A stretch of 64,000 nucleotides of DNA from NCBI RefSeq assembly GCF_023156505.1, contig NZ_JALNMJ010000006.1, forward strand, positions 62,001-126,000. Reading direction: 5' to 3'. Positions 45,534-54,580 of this stretch are shown here, in pieces. Positions within the stretch are counted from its first letter, which is position 1. The number at the start of each line of letters is the position of its first letter. This DNA is from Roseibium sediminicola. GTDB taxonomy: Bacteria; Pseudomonadota; Alphaproteobacteria; Rhizobiales; Stappiaceae. The position numbers and the translations under genes were made by a program. The notes below the pieces were generated by a model. That model saw nothing but the letters and a program-made list of their open reading frames with translations. It was not told the origin of the DNA and did not search any database.

Positions 45534-45557
45534 GGCGGCTTCGGCCGCCTTTTTTGT
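45534..45557 (+). terminator. Rho-independent terminator with UUCG loop
   Basis: GGCGGC-TTCG-GCCGCC followed by TTTTTTG, 28 bases after the aminotransferase stop. Confidence 0.92.
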
Positions 45558-45679
45558 TGTGCGGAATGACGGGCTGAGGCTTTGTCATCCTCAGCCGGAG
45601 GAAACGCATTGGTTGGTCCGCCTCCGGTTTGCAGCTTTGCCGCAAGCGCTTATCTTGTGCGTGGTTAGGCGGAGGAAAG

Positions 45680-46285
45680 ATGATGGCACAATCCCGGCAG
45701 ACGCAGCTCATTCTGGATCTTCTTGAAGGTCTGCCCTCGATCGGCTTCATTCTGCTGTGGCGGCAGACAGGGGATCTGGAACTCGCCGGCTGGATCGGCA
45801 GCGGGTTGGCTGCGACCGTGTTCGCCGCTTTTGCGCTGTTGAAGGGACGCATGCATCCGGTGCTGCTGGGTGTGAACTGCCATATCTTGCTGGTGACGCC
45901 TTTGATCGTCGGTCTTTTCCGGTTCGGCGGCAGCGAGATTGCCACGCTGTTGGTGCCCTATTCCTATGGAGCCGTGCTGTTGACCGTGACACTGGTCGGG
46001 GTGCTGCTGACACTTTTTACCCGCTCGGGCTTTGCCGGCATTCCGGAACTGACCGCAAGGTTGAGGTTGCGCCTCTCCCTGATGATGATTGCCGTTTCGG
46101 CGGCCGGAACCGCCTGGGCGCTGTCCGCGCCGGACAAGGCCTTGCTGCCTGTGGTGGCAACGCTGACGCTGCTGATCGTCGGCCGCCGGTTTCTGTTGGC
46201 GCGCTGGGCGGATGGTGCGGCGGGCGCCGTGGTGCTGGCGGGGAGCGCCCTGGCCGGCACCGGGCAGCCGGATAGCCTTGCTTGA
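45680..46285 (+). CDS. Integral membrane protein, about six helices
   Basis: 201 residues, ATG at 45680 with GGAGG four bases before (a second ATG three bases on is as good). Six hydrophobic segments with short loops; the charged motifs 'LEGLPSIGFILLWRQTGDLE' and 'ARLRLRLSLMM' lie between them. The first resembles the start of intracellular septation protein A (YciB)-type proteins but not convincingly. Function unknown. Confidence 0.7.
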   Translation: MMAQSRQTQLILDLLEGLPSIGFILLWRQTGDLELAGWIGSGLAATVFAAFALLKGRMHPVLLGVNCHILLVTPLIVGLFRFGGSEIATLLVPYSYGAVLLTVTLVGVLLTLFTRSGFAGIPELTARLRLRLSLMMIAVSAAGTAWALSAPDKALLPVVATLTLLIVGRRFLLARWADGAAGAVVLAGSALAGTGQPDSLA

Positions 46286-46381
46286 AGTGCCCGTGCCGTG
46301 AATTTGTCGCGATCAGTGTCTAATCACGAGAACGGCATGGGATGTCCTCACGCCGTTGCCGAGAGACTGGGAGTTTCCGTC

Positions 46382-46861
46382 ATGCATTTTCTGAAGCCTG
46401 TTTTTACCGCCGTTCTGCTGACCGCAGCGACACCTGTCCTGGCCTCGGACGACACACCGAAAGTCGAGATCGGCATGCTCAAATGCCTGGTGGAGGGCGA
46501 GCACAGTTTCATCGTCGGCTCTTCCGCGACGCTCGGCTGCAGCTTCGATCCGGCCGATGGCGGCGCGGTCGAATATTACCGCGGCAAGGTTCGGGACTAC
46601 GGTCTCGACATCGGCAAGACCGAAAGCGGCACGTTGGCCTGGGGCGTTCTGGCGCCGTCCGCGAACCGCAAGCCTGGTTTGCTTGCCGGCACGTATGCCG
46701 GCCTGACCGCCGGAGCCAGTGTCGGCGCGGGAATCAAGGCCAATGCCCTGGTCGGCGGTTTTGACCGTTCCATCGCGCTCAATCCGTTCAGCCTGGAAAG
46801 CCAGACCGGCACCAACCTGACCCTTGGTGTCAGCAAGCTGACCCTGGAGCAGATCAACTAA
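46382..46861 (+). CDS. DUF992 secreted protein
   Basis: 159 residues. Signal peptide to about 'TPVLA-SD', then the DUF992 pattern: 'VEIGMLKCLVEG', 'FIVGSSATLGCSF', 'EYYRGKVRDYGLDIG', 'AWGVLAPS', 'LAGTYAGLTAGASVGAGIKANALVGG'. Two Cys probably form a disulfide. Predicted periplasmic beta-barrel-like protein of unknown function, common in Rhizobiales and usually present in several copies. Confidence 0.87.
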   Translation: MHFLKPVFTAVLLTAATPVLASDDTPKVEIGMLKCLVEGEHSFIVGSSATLGCSFDPADGGAVEYYRGKVRDYGLDIGKTESGTLAWGVLAPSANRKPGLLAGTYAGLTAGASVGAGIKANALVGGFDRSIALNPFSLESQTGTNLTLGVSKLTLEQIN

Positions 46862-46890
46862 GTTTTGGCCAAAAAAGTGCAGCTGGCCGA

Positions 46891-47006
46891 TCCTTCGAGA
46901 CGGGCCTTTGGCCCTCCTCAGGATGACGTTTTTGGGTGTGGCGAGTCGGGCTTGTCAGCAACCAGGAGCGTCATCCTGAGGAGCCGCGCAGCGGCGTCTC
47001 GAAGGA
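46891..47006. repeat. Intergenic inverted repeat (TCCTTCGAGACG type)
   Basis: The left arm TCCTTCGAGACG...TCCTCAGGATGACG is matched in reverse by CGTCATCCTGAGGA...CGTCTCGAAGGA. It is a large two-part palindrome with an unpaired centre. Very similar elements are scattered through many Rhizobiales genomes. Confidence 0.85.
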
Positions 47007-47036
47007 GCGGCCACTTGTTGCGAGCAAATGCCTTCT

Positions 47037-47369
47037 TCAGTTTTCGGTCTGGCAGGCTTCGTCCGCGCCCGGGCAACGGCCCCCGCTGGTATCAGGCCGC
47101 GTGTTGTTGCGGTTGATCTGGTCCGTCCGGTTCAACCTGTTGGCGTCGTCGATCCTCTGCCGGGTGGAAAAATCCGACTGCTGGCGGTTGAGGTTCCGGT
47201 TGAGCTGCTGTTGTGCTGTGGGCAACCGGTTGGGGGTGGCATCGGACAGCCCGCGCAGGGAATTTGTCTGCGCGCAGACCGGGCCGGAAAGTAGGCCGAG
47301 CAGAAGAGCGAGCGCCGCCAGCTTTGGGCGGGTCCTTCCCCGGAACATCGAGATTGGATCGAAGGTCAT
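47037..47369 (-). CDS. Small secreted Asn/Gln/Arg-rich protein
   Basis: 110 residues from the ATG at 47369. Signal sequence (LAALALLLGLLSGPVCAQ), then a polar, Asn/Gln/Arg-rich mature part with a CPGADEAC motif at the end, probably one disulfide. The ribosome site is weak. No family recognised. Confidence 0.5.
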   Translation of the reverse strand: MTFDPISMFRGRTRPKLAALALLLGLLSGPVCAQTNSLRGLSDATPNRLPTAQQQLNRNLNRQQSDFSTRQRIDDANRLNRTDQINRNNTRPDTSGGRCPGADEACQTEN

Positions 47370-47786
47370 GCTGGCAAGGGTAGCGCAGTGGCGGGCCAAG
47401 TCCACAGCTGATCCTGTGCGGCGGCCTTTTCAGGTGCCGCTGCAGAGAATTTTGCGGCCTCGCCAAGACATTGAAGTCTGAAGAAAAGCCTCAAGAAACC
47501 GATCCGGCAAAGAACTGAAATGCTGCGCTGCCGCGTAAGATTCCCTTGCGTTCGAGCGAGCATCGGCGCGACCATGGATGACCGCCCCTGGTCGACAGGC
47601 CGACTACGCAGGGTCAGGGCACCCAGGTGCCGGATCTCAGGCCTTCGATCCCATCCGGGCGAGACGCGGCGGGCCCGCGTCTTCGGAACGAGCTGAGCCA
47701 TTTGGCACATTTGCGCCCAGCCTGTTCCCTTCGCCGGCCGAGCCGCGTTGTTACGAGGAAATCCTCGAGCAAACGGGAGGCTCAGT
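47370..47786. other. Intergenic region, no gene recognised
   Basis: 417 bases between the divergent small secreted-protein gene and the EF-G-like gene. Frames on both strands are unsupported. It should hold the EF-G-like promoter; no clear site seen. Confidence 0.4.
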
Positions 47787-49850
47787 ATGGCAATCACGTC
47801 AAATGGAAAAGGAACCTCTGCCGGCGGCACGCCGCGCTGCATCGCCCTTGTCGGGCCGTTCGGCAGCGGCAAGACCAGCCTGCTGGAGGCTTTGCTGGCG
47901 CGCACCGACAAGGTGGCCCGGCAGGGAACCGTCGCCGACGGCAACACGGTGGGCGACGGCTCGTCGGAGGCGCGGGCGCATGGCATGAGCGTGGAGCTGA
48001 ATATTGCGGATGCGGAATATCTTGGTGACCGGTTTGTCTTTGTCGACTGTCCGGGGTCTGTTGAATTCCTGAGCGAAATGGACGGAGCGCTGAGCGGGGC
48101 GGACCTTGCCGTGGTTGTGGCCGAAGACGATGAGCGCAAGGTTCCGGCCTTGCAGCTGATCCTGAAAGCCCTTGAAGCCCGCGCCATCCCGCGGGTTTTG
48201 TTTTTGAACAAGATCGACAAGAGCACCCGCCGGGTGCGCGACGTGCTCGGCCTGTTGCAGCCGGCCTCCGCCGTACCGCTTGTGCTCCGGCAGATCCCGA
48301 TCTGGGAAGACGGCCACGCGACCGGCTTTATCGATCTCGCCCTGGAGCGGGCGCATGTTTATCACGAGAAGGAGCCGAGCACGCAGATCGACATGTCCGA
48401 TGAAGACCGGACCCGCGAACATGAAGCTCGGTTTTCCATGCTGGAGCTTCTGGCTGACCATGACGACGACCTGATGGAAGCGCTCCTGGAGGATATCGCC
48501 CCGGACCGCGACAAGGTGTTCGCGGACCTGGTCAATGAAATGCGGGACGGTTTGATCTGTCCGGTGTTTTTCGGTTCGGCCGAACATGGCAACGGCGTCA
48601 GCCGGCTGCTCAAGGCCCTGCGCCACGAAGTGCCGGATGTGGATCTCCTGTCACGCCGTGTCCTGGACAAACAGAACCGTGCGGTGCTGCAGGTGATAAA
48701 GACCCTGCACACGCAGCATGGCGGCAAGATGTCCATCGCCCGTATTCTGGACGGTGTGGTCTCGGACGGCGACAGCCTGTTCCTCAAAGGCGAAGAGGAG
48801 ATCAAGGTGTCCGGTCTGTTCTCTATTTTCGGTCAGCAGACCACCAAGATCGCGACGGCGGGCAAGGGAGACCTGGTGGCGCTTGGCCGTCTCGACAACG
48901 TCCAGACCGGTGATCTCCTGAGTTTCGAAGCCGGCAAGATCACCCGTGTGGAAGAACCGGAACCGCGCAGTCCGGTGCTGGCGACCGCAATTGCGGCAAG
49001 CCAGCGCAAGGACGAGGTGCGGCTGTCGACCGCCTTGGCGAAGCTCGTGGAAGAGGACCGGTCGCTGACCGTCAGCCAGAACCAGACCACCGCCGAAACC
49101 CTGCTGGCCGGACAGGGGGAGATGCATTTGCGGGTGGCCCAGGAGCGGCTCGCCGGCAAATACGGACTGGATATCACGGCGCACACGCCGCATGTGCCCT
49201 ACGCGGAAACCATCCGCACTGGAACCAGGGTGCGCGGGCGTCACAAGAAGCAGTCCGGCGGACATGGCCAGTTCGGTGACGCGGTCCTGGAAATCAAGCC
49301 TCTGCCGCGCGGCGAAGGGGTTCAGTTCACCGACACGATTACCGGTGGCGTGGTGCCGAAACAATATATCCCATCGGTCCGGGACGGCGTCCTGGACGCG
49401 CTAGGACAGGGACCGCTCGGTTTTCCGGTGGTCGATATCGCCGTCTGCCTGACGGACGGTTCCTATCATTCGGTGGACAGCTCCGACCAGGCCTTCAAGA
49501 TGGCCGGCATCCTGGCGATCCGGGAAGGCCTGCCCGAATGCAAACCGGTGCTGCTGGAGCCGATCCACAAGGTGGTGGTCGCTTGCCCAAGCGATGCCAC
49601 GGCCAGGGTCAATGCCATCGTGTCGGCCCGGCGCGGACAGCTTCTGGGCTTTGACGGAAGACCGGACTGGCCCGGCTGGGACGAGGTGCAGGCCTTGATG
49701 CCGGAAGCGGAAATCGGCGATCTGATCATCGAACTGCGCTCGGCCACGGCCGGGGTTGCCAGCTACACCTCGGAGTTCGATCACATGGCCGAACTCTCCG
49801 GCAAGGCGGCCGATCAGGCTCTGCAACGATCGGGCAAACAGGCGGCTTGA
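47787..49850 (+). CDS. Elongation-factor-G-like GTPase
   Basis: 687 residues from the ATG at 47787, behind GGGAGG. P-loop GPFGSGKT at 23-30, DCPGS (G3), NKID (G4), then EF-G domains II-V, including 'GQGEMHLRVAQERLAGKYG' and 'KKQSGGHGQFGDAVLEI'. The switch-I segment reads 'ARAHGMSVELNIADAEY' in place of the EF-G 'ERGITI'. No rpsL/rpsG/tuf genes are near, so this is the second, diverged EF-G type found in many alphaproteobacteria and not the housekeeping FusA. A role in translation stress or ribosome recycling is inferred. Confidence 0.88.
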   Translation: MAITSNGKGTSAGGTPRCIALVGPFGSGKTSLLEALLARTDKVARQGTVADGNTVGDGSSEARAHGMSVELNIADAEYLGDRFVFVDCPGSVEFLSEMDGALSGADLAVVVAEDDERKVPALQLILKALEARAIPRVLFLNKIDKSTRRVRDVLGLLQPASAVPLVLRQIPIWEDGHATGFIDLALERAHVYHEKEPSTQIDMSDEDRTREHEARFSMLELLADHDDDLMEALLEDIAPDRDKVFADLVNEMRDGLICPVFFGSAEHGNGVSRLLKALRHEVPDVDLLSRRVLDKQNRAVLQVIKTLHTQHGGKMSIARILDGVVSDGDSLFLKGEEEIKVSGLFSIFGQQTTKIATAGKGDLVALGRLDNVQTGDLLSFEAGKITRVEEPEPRSPVLATAIAASQRKDEVRLSTALAKLVEEDRSLTVSQNQTTAETLLAGQGEMHLRVAQERLAGKYGLDITAHTPHVPYAETIRTGTRVRGRHKKQSGGHGQFGDAVLEIKPLPRGEGVQFTDTITGGVVPKQYIPSVRDGVLDALGQGPLGFPVVDIAVCLTDGSYHSVDSSDQAFKMAGILAIREGLPECKPVLLEPIHKVVVACPSDATARVNAIVSARRGQLLGFDGRPDWPGWDEVQALMPEAEIGDLIIELRSATAGVASYTSEFDHMAELSGKAADQALQRSGKQAA

Positions 49851-49939
49851 ACCAACCCGCCGATAGCCCCTGGGGGAGCGGTTTCCGTTCCCTCATCTGT
49901 TTGATCGGGTTTAAAGACCTCGCCAGGTAGGGGAGTTCC

Positions 49940-50563
49940 TCAGCCGATTGTTACATTGCCAATGGGAGTGCCAGGCGGGAGACCTCTAAGCCTGCGCAGC
50001 AATTGCGCTGAAATTTCCCAATAAACTTCCAGATCCGTCACTTCCAGATTGGTCTGGTCATCGGTGCCGCCCAGAAAGAGCGGGCGCTTGTAGCCAACGC
50101 ACTGGGACTGTTTCGGAGCCGCGTACCCTGCTGCTATCCAATCCCTGTGAAAGTCTTCGGCCAATGCAGCGTCGGCTTCGTTTGGAAGACAGTCGGAATG
50201 GAAACCTAAAAACGTAAAGGGAAGCTCCAAGACCTCTCCGGTGCCTGGTTCCAGCATCAGTATCAGTGGTTCTCCGGCTTCGATGCGTCCTGAATCCAGG
50301 GCGAACTGCCGGCCTAACCAGTCAGAGGCAAAACAAAATATCCGGTCTGAGAACTCCGGGAAGGCTTCCGACGTCAGTCCGGTCAGGTTCCCTGTCTTTT
50401 GAATATCGTGAACGCGGTAAAGGCCATTGTTGAAGGACTGCCCGGCGCATCTCTGCAAAAAGACCTGCAAGCCCGCCGCATTTGGCAAAGTGACAGGAAG
50501 TGCGGCTTCCAACTTCACCTGCGGTTTGTCTTGATTGAAATGCAAAAAGAAATTTTGAAACAT
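49940..50563 (-). CDS. Tdi1-like (DUF1851) immunity protein, orphan
   Basis: 207 residues from the ATG at 50563 (MFQNFFLHF), preferred over a GTG three codons earlier. The blocks 'GQSFNNGLYRVHD', 'FPEFSDRIFCFASDWLGRQFALD', 'PLILMLEPGTGEVLELPFTFLGFH' and 'DAALAEDFHRDWIAAGY' match the GAD-like/DUF1851 fold of T6SS immunity protein Tdi1, which neutralises the DNase Tde1 in Agrobacterium. No toxin, VgrG or T6SS gene is nearby, so it may be an orphan immunity gene. Codons are somewhat A/T-richer than in neighbours. The ribosome site is weak. Confidence 0.7.
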   Translation of the reverse strand: MFQNFFLHFNQDKPQVKLEAALPVTLPNAAGLQVFLQRCAGQSFNNGLYRVHDIQKTGNLTGLTSEAFPEFSDRIFCFASDWLGRQFALDSGRIEAGEPLILMLEPGTGEVLELPFTFLGFHSDCLPNEADAALAEDFHRDWIAAGYAAPKQSQCVGYKRPLFLGGTDDQTNLEVTDLEVYWEISAQLLRRLRGLPPGTPIGNVTIG

Positions 50564-50806
50564 GGAAGTCACTGAAGTTGGCCATTAAGCTGGTTAATTT
50601 CATCGGTGACTATCATGATGCAGGGGCCTCTGCACGGAAATTGGTTGTCTCGGGCTATGCGCGAGGATGCACCGGGCATGCCAAATTACGAGAGACGTAA
50701 TGCGGAAATGATCCGCTTTCACCCAATCGTTCCTGCCGGTCACCAGGGCGTTATTTGCCATTGATGGCCGATTCCGGTTTCCTGCGGGGCAAACGGAGTG
50801 AGACCC

Positions 50807-51769
50807 ATGAACATCCTGAAAAAACGCAGCTGGGACCTGGCCGAACGCGAGGCAACGCCTGAGAGTGTTTTCCTCAATCGCCGGCAGATCCTGGCGGGGC
50901 TGGCCGGAAGCGGCGCGCTGCTCGGCAGCGGTCTGGGCCTGCGTCCGGCCTTTGCCGAGGAAGACCCGAGCGCGGGGCTCTATCCGGTCAAGCGCAATGA
51001 GGTCTATCAGCTCGACCGGGACCTGACGGCCGAGGAAATTGCTTCCAAATACAACAATTTTTATGAGTTCGGCTCGCACAAACAGATCTGGCCCGCGGCG
51101 CAGGACCTCAAGATCCGTCCCTGGACGGTGACCCTGGACGGTATGGTCGACAATCCGCAGACCATCGATGTCGACGACCTGATCTCGAAAATGCCTCTGG
51201 AAGAGCGGCTCTACCGGCACCGCTGTGTCGAGGCCTGGTCAATGGCCGTGCCCTGGTCCGGATTTGCGCTGGCGGACCTGGTCAAGCTGGCCGGACCGCA
51301 AACGGGTGCCAAATATCTGCGCTTCGAGACCTTCCTCGATCCGTCGGTCGCCAGCGGCCAGAAACAGTCCTGGTATCCCTGGCCCTATGTGGAAGGCCTG
51401 ACGCTCGAAGAGGCCACCAACGAGCTGGCCTTCATCGCGACCGGCGTCTACGGCAAGCCGCTTGCCAAGCAGTTCGGTGCGCCGGTGCGTCTCGTGACGC
51501 CATGGAAATACGGTTTCAAATGCATCAAGTCGATCGTGAAGATCACCTTTACCGATCAGCGTCCGGTCAGTTTCTGGGAGGAAATCCAGTCAAGCGAATA
51601 CGGTTTCTGGGCCAATGTGAACCCGTCCGTGCCTCATCGGCGCTGGCCGCAATCGTCCGAACGGGTGCTGGGCACCAACGAGCGACGCAACACGCTGCTC
51701 TATAACGGTTATGAAGAACAGGTGGCCTACCTCTACAAGGACATGAAAGGCGAGCTGCTCTTCATGTAG
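50807..51769 (+). CDS. msrP: Protein-methionine-sulfoxide reductase catalytic subunit MsrP (YedY)
   Basis: 320 residues from the ATG at 50807, behind GGAG. Tat signal (NRRQILAGLAGSGALLG), then a SUOX-like molybdopterin fold. Cys140 in 'YRHRCVEAW' ligates molybdenum, and the molybdopterin-contacting 'VRLVTPWKYGFKCIKSIVKI' follows. The enzyme reduces oxidised methionine in periplasmic proteins with electrons from the haem membrane subunit MsrQ. MsrQ is usually the next gene but is not present here; a terminator follows directly. Confidence 0.95.
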   Translation: MNILKKRSWDLAEREATPESVFLNRRQILAGLAGSGALLGSGLGLRPAFAEEDPSAGLYPVKRNEVYQLDRDLTAEEIASKYNNFYEFGSHKQIWPAAQDLKIRPWTVTLDGMVDNPQTIDVDDLISKMPLEERLYRHRCVEAWSMAVPWSGFALADLVKLAGPQTGAKYLRFETFLDPSVASGQKQSWYPWPYVEGLTLEEATNELAFIATGVYGKPLAKQFGAPVRLVTPWKYGFKCIKSIVKITFTDQRPVSFWEEIQSSEYGFWANVNPSVPHRRWPQSSERVLGTNERRNTLLYNGYEEQVAYLYKDMKGELLFM

Positions 51770-51827
51770 AGCTGAAGGCCTGACGCAGCTGTATTGGGCA
51801 TTGTGCGCCGCAGCATACTATAGGCAA

Positions 51828-51866
51828 AAAAAGAGCCGGGTCTTGAAAGACCCGGCAGTTTATTTT
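51828..51866 (+). terminator. Bidirectional-looking terminator after msrP
   Basis: GCCGGGTCTT / AAGACCCGGC around a short loop (51835-51856), flanked by an A-run before and TTTATTTT after. Confidence 0.85.
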
Positions 51867-52296
51867 GATTCACTGAAAACCAGTGGAATCACCTTCCAGA
51901 GGGGAACAGCTGGTCTAGACATCACTGGGAGGAGGACGTGATGTCCGTGTGACCAACAGTGATGCTTATATGCAGTGCACAAGCCGCATAAACAAGAGGC
52001 AGTGCTGCAATTCTGCTATGCATTTTCCGCAGGGCTTATCCTTTGACGCGAAATTTTTCCGGAAAAATATTGTTTTCCAATATCTTAATCGGATTTACTT
52101 ATTCAGGCGTGAGGCGGAAAAGGTTTAAAGTCAGGTGAAATAAGTTTGGTTTCCACGAAAACCTCCTTGTCTGCCTGCCTCATGCGCAATCTTCAGGATG
52201 CCTAGAAATTGTGCCGTGGTGACTACGGGCGGGGACGCGTTGCGGTTGGACCGGATTGTATCTCTGGACCGGATAAAAGTTGTTGAGGCGCTCATT
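51867..52296. other. A/T-rich intergenic region, no gene
   Basis: 430 bases between msrP and the Lrp-type gene stop. 52030-52110 is strikingly A/T-rich (tttttccggaaaaatattg, a small inverted repeat of ttttccggaaaa). No supported gene. It may be left over from a lost gene. Confidence 0.4.
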
Positions 52297-52713
52297 TCAG
52301 GCAGGGCCCAGCAGCATGAAGGTCTCCGATTTGCCGACGCCGTTCATGAGCCGGATTTCGGAGATGACGCGGTTCATCTCTGGCAGGCTGGCAACCTCGA
52401 TCTCCGCGACGATGTCCCAGACGCCGTTGGTGTTGGACAGGGATGCCACGCCCGGGATGCGCTTGATGGAAGCGATGGTGTTCTTCAGGTTGCTGCCGCT
52501 CAATTCGATCAGCATGACCGCGCGCAGGAGGTTTTCGGGCAGCTCGTCACTGAGGCGGATCGTGAAGCTCTTGATAATGCCGTCGGCGATCAGGCGGTCA
52601 AGCCGGGCCTGAACTGTCCCGCGCGCCACTTTCAGGATTTCCGCCAGCTTGGGCAGCGAGGCGCGGCTGTTGATGCGCAGCTCCGCGATCAGCTTCCGGT
52701 CAAGATCATCCAT
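52297..52713 (-). CDS. Lrp/AsnC-family regulator
   Basis: 138 residues from the ATG at 52713. N-terminal HTH 'MDDLDRKLIAELRINSRASLPKLAEILKVARGTVQARLDRL', then the RAM ligand-binding domain (about 65-135). It is divergent from the RocB-like hydrolase gene, with 142 bases between the starts. Regulating that gene in response to an amino acid is the likely role. Confidence 0.9.
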   Translation of the reverse strand: MDDLDRKLIAELRINSRASLPKLAEILKVARGTVQARLDRLIADGIIKSFTIRLSDELPENLLRAVMLIELSGSNLKNTIASIKRIPGVASLSNTNGVWDIVAEIEVASLPEMNRVISEIRLMNGVGKSETFMLLGPA

Positions 52714-52855
52714 GGTATCTATCGATTCTGTCACTATCGTCACTGGAGCTGACAGAATACGCAGAGAATTGAAAAATTTGACAGGTTTTTGCGTTCTTTC
52801 TGACTTCGGAAGGGGCGATGGTTCGGCACGGAAGCTGGACCGGGAATGGAAAGAC

Positions 52856-54547
52856 ATGGCAATAGACACTAAGGAATCGAAAGCGCGGACGCTTTCATAC
52901 GAGGAGTGGCACCCGGCAGAGCGGGTTGAAGCGCTCGCCGTCCGGCTTGTGCGCCTGCCGAGTGAAACCGGGACACCGGGCGAAGCGGCCTTTGCGCGGG
53001 AGCTGGTGTCTCTCCTGAAGGAGATCCCCTACTTCCGGGACAATCCTGGCGATATCCGGCTGGTGGACAGCCTGGAGGGCACAGCGGCGCAGTCCGTCGT
53101 TGCGACGGTCCGAGGCTCCGGCCGGAAGGCGCTGCTACTGACCGGCCACTACGACACTGTGGCCGTCGAAAACTACCATGACCTCAAGGATCTCTGCCGC
53201 GAGCCCTACGCTCTGAGGGAAGCCCTGATCGAGAGCCTGGACAGGCCGGACCTGACGCCACAGGAGCTTCGGGCGAAGGCGGATCTTGCCAGCGGTGGCT
53301 TTCTTCCCGGGCGCGGCATGCTCGATATGAAGAGCGGTCTCGCGGCCGGCATCGCCGTTCTGGACCGGTTTGCAGGGCGCCCGGACCGGACGGGGACTCT
53401 GGTGCTGTGCTGCAGCCCGGACGAGGAACGGGACAGCAGGGGCATGCGGGCACTGCGCGATGCCTTGCCGGAGCTGATGGCCGACATGGATCTGGAGCCG
53501 GTCGGTGCCATCAACATGGACGTGACCTCGGATCAGGGTGACGGCAGCGAAGGACGCGCGGTCTTTGCCGGCACGATCGGCAAGCTGATGCCGTTCGCTC
53601 TGGTGGTCGGGAAGAGCTCGCATGCAAGCTATCCTTACGAAGGTCTCAGCGCCCAGATGATCGCGGCGGAGATCGTTCGGCGCGTAGAAGCCAATCCTGA
53701 TCTCTCCGATACCGGCGAAGACGCGGTGTCGCCTCCGCCGATCTGCCTGGAAGCTCGGGACCTGCGCGAGGTCTACGAGGTGACGACGCCTGAACGGACC
53801 TGGCTGGCGTTCAATTGGCTTTATCATTCCTGGCGCCCCAAGGACCTGTTCGACCGGTTCAACGGCGAGGTGCGGAAGGCATCCGAGGCCTGCGTCGCCA
53901 GACTGGCCGACAATGCGCGCAGGTTCTGTGAACTGTCAGGCGGCTCCGCGTGGCCGGAGCCAGGGACCGTGCGCATGCTGACCTTCGCGGAGCTGAAAGC
54001 CGAAGCAGAACGGCAGCTCGGCGATCGCTTTCAGGATGCGCTGCTGGCAAAGCAGGAGGCGCTGAAGGGCGTTGACAACCCGCTGACCGTCAGCCGCGAA
54101 CTGGTGATCTGGCTGTTCGACCGTGCGCGGTTGTCCGGGCCCGCGATCGTGACCGGGTTCGCCAGCCTTCATTATCCGGCGACCCGGCTCGACAGGAGCC
54201 ATCCGGATGACGCGGCGCTTGAGCAGACGTTAACGACGGTCATGACTGAGCGGGGCGAAGACCCGTCCCGTCGATTGATATGGCGGCCCTATTTCGAAGG
54301 CATATCCGACATGAGCTTCTTCGGCTCCCCAGAAGGCCGATCTTCCGCTCTGGTGGCCGAGAACACGCCCGCGGACTGGCTGATCGATCGTCCGAACCCG
54401 CATGCCTTGAGATGTCCAATCGTGAATATCGGCCCCTGGGGACGGGAATTCCATCAGCGACTGGAGCGCGTCCATGTGGGCTACGCTTTTGAGGAACTGC
54501 CCCAGATCTTGGCCGAGATTGGTGACCGGCTTCTGGCCGACACCTGA
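52856..54547 (+). CDS. M20-family metallohydrolase, RocB-like
   Basis: 563 residues; ATG behind GGAAAG. Di-zinc peptidase motifs: 'LLTGHYDTV' (His-x-Asp), 'GRGMLDMKSGLAAGIAVL' (bridging Asp) and 'CSPDEERDSRG' (catalytic Glu pair). A long insert and 'ISDMSFFG' follow. The length and motifs fit the RocB branch ('arginine utilization protein'), whose substrate is uncertain. The divergent Lrp-type gene suggests control by amino acids. Cytosolic, no signal peptide. Confidence 0.85.
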   Translation: MAIDTKESKARTLSYEEWHPAERVEALAVRLVRLPSETGTPGEAAFARELVSLLKEIPYFRDNPGDIRLVDSLEGTAAQSVVATVRGSGRKALLLTGHYDTVAVENYHDLKDLCREPYALREALIESLDRPDLTPQELRAKADLASGGFLPGRGMLDMKSGLAAGIAVLDRFAGRPDRTGTLVLCCSPDEERDSRGMRALRDALPELMADMDLEPVGAINMDVTSDQGDGSEGRAVFAGTIGKLMPFALVVGKSSHASYPYEGLSAQMIAAEIVRRVEANPDLSDTGEDAVSPPPICLEARDLREVYEVTTPERTWLAFNWLYHSWRPKDLFDRFNGEVRKASEACVARLADNARRFCELSGGSAWPEPGTVRMLTFAELKAEAERQLGDRFQDALLAKQEALKGVDNPLTVSRELVIWLFDRARLSGPAIVTGFASLHYPATRLDRSHPDDAALEQTLTTVMTERGEDPSRRLIWRPYFEGISDMSFFGSPEGRSSALVAENTPADWLIDRPNPHALRCPIVNIGPWGREFHQRLERVHVGYAFEELPQILAEIGDRLLADT

Positions 54548-54580
54548 CGGGATGGAGAACGCCTTGTGCCCGGGACCGGG

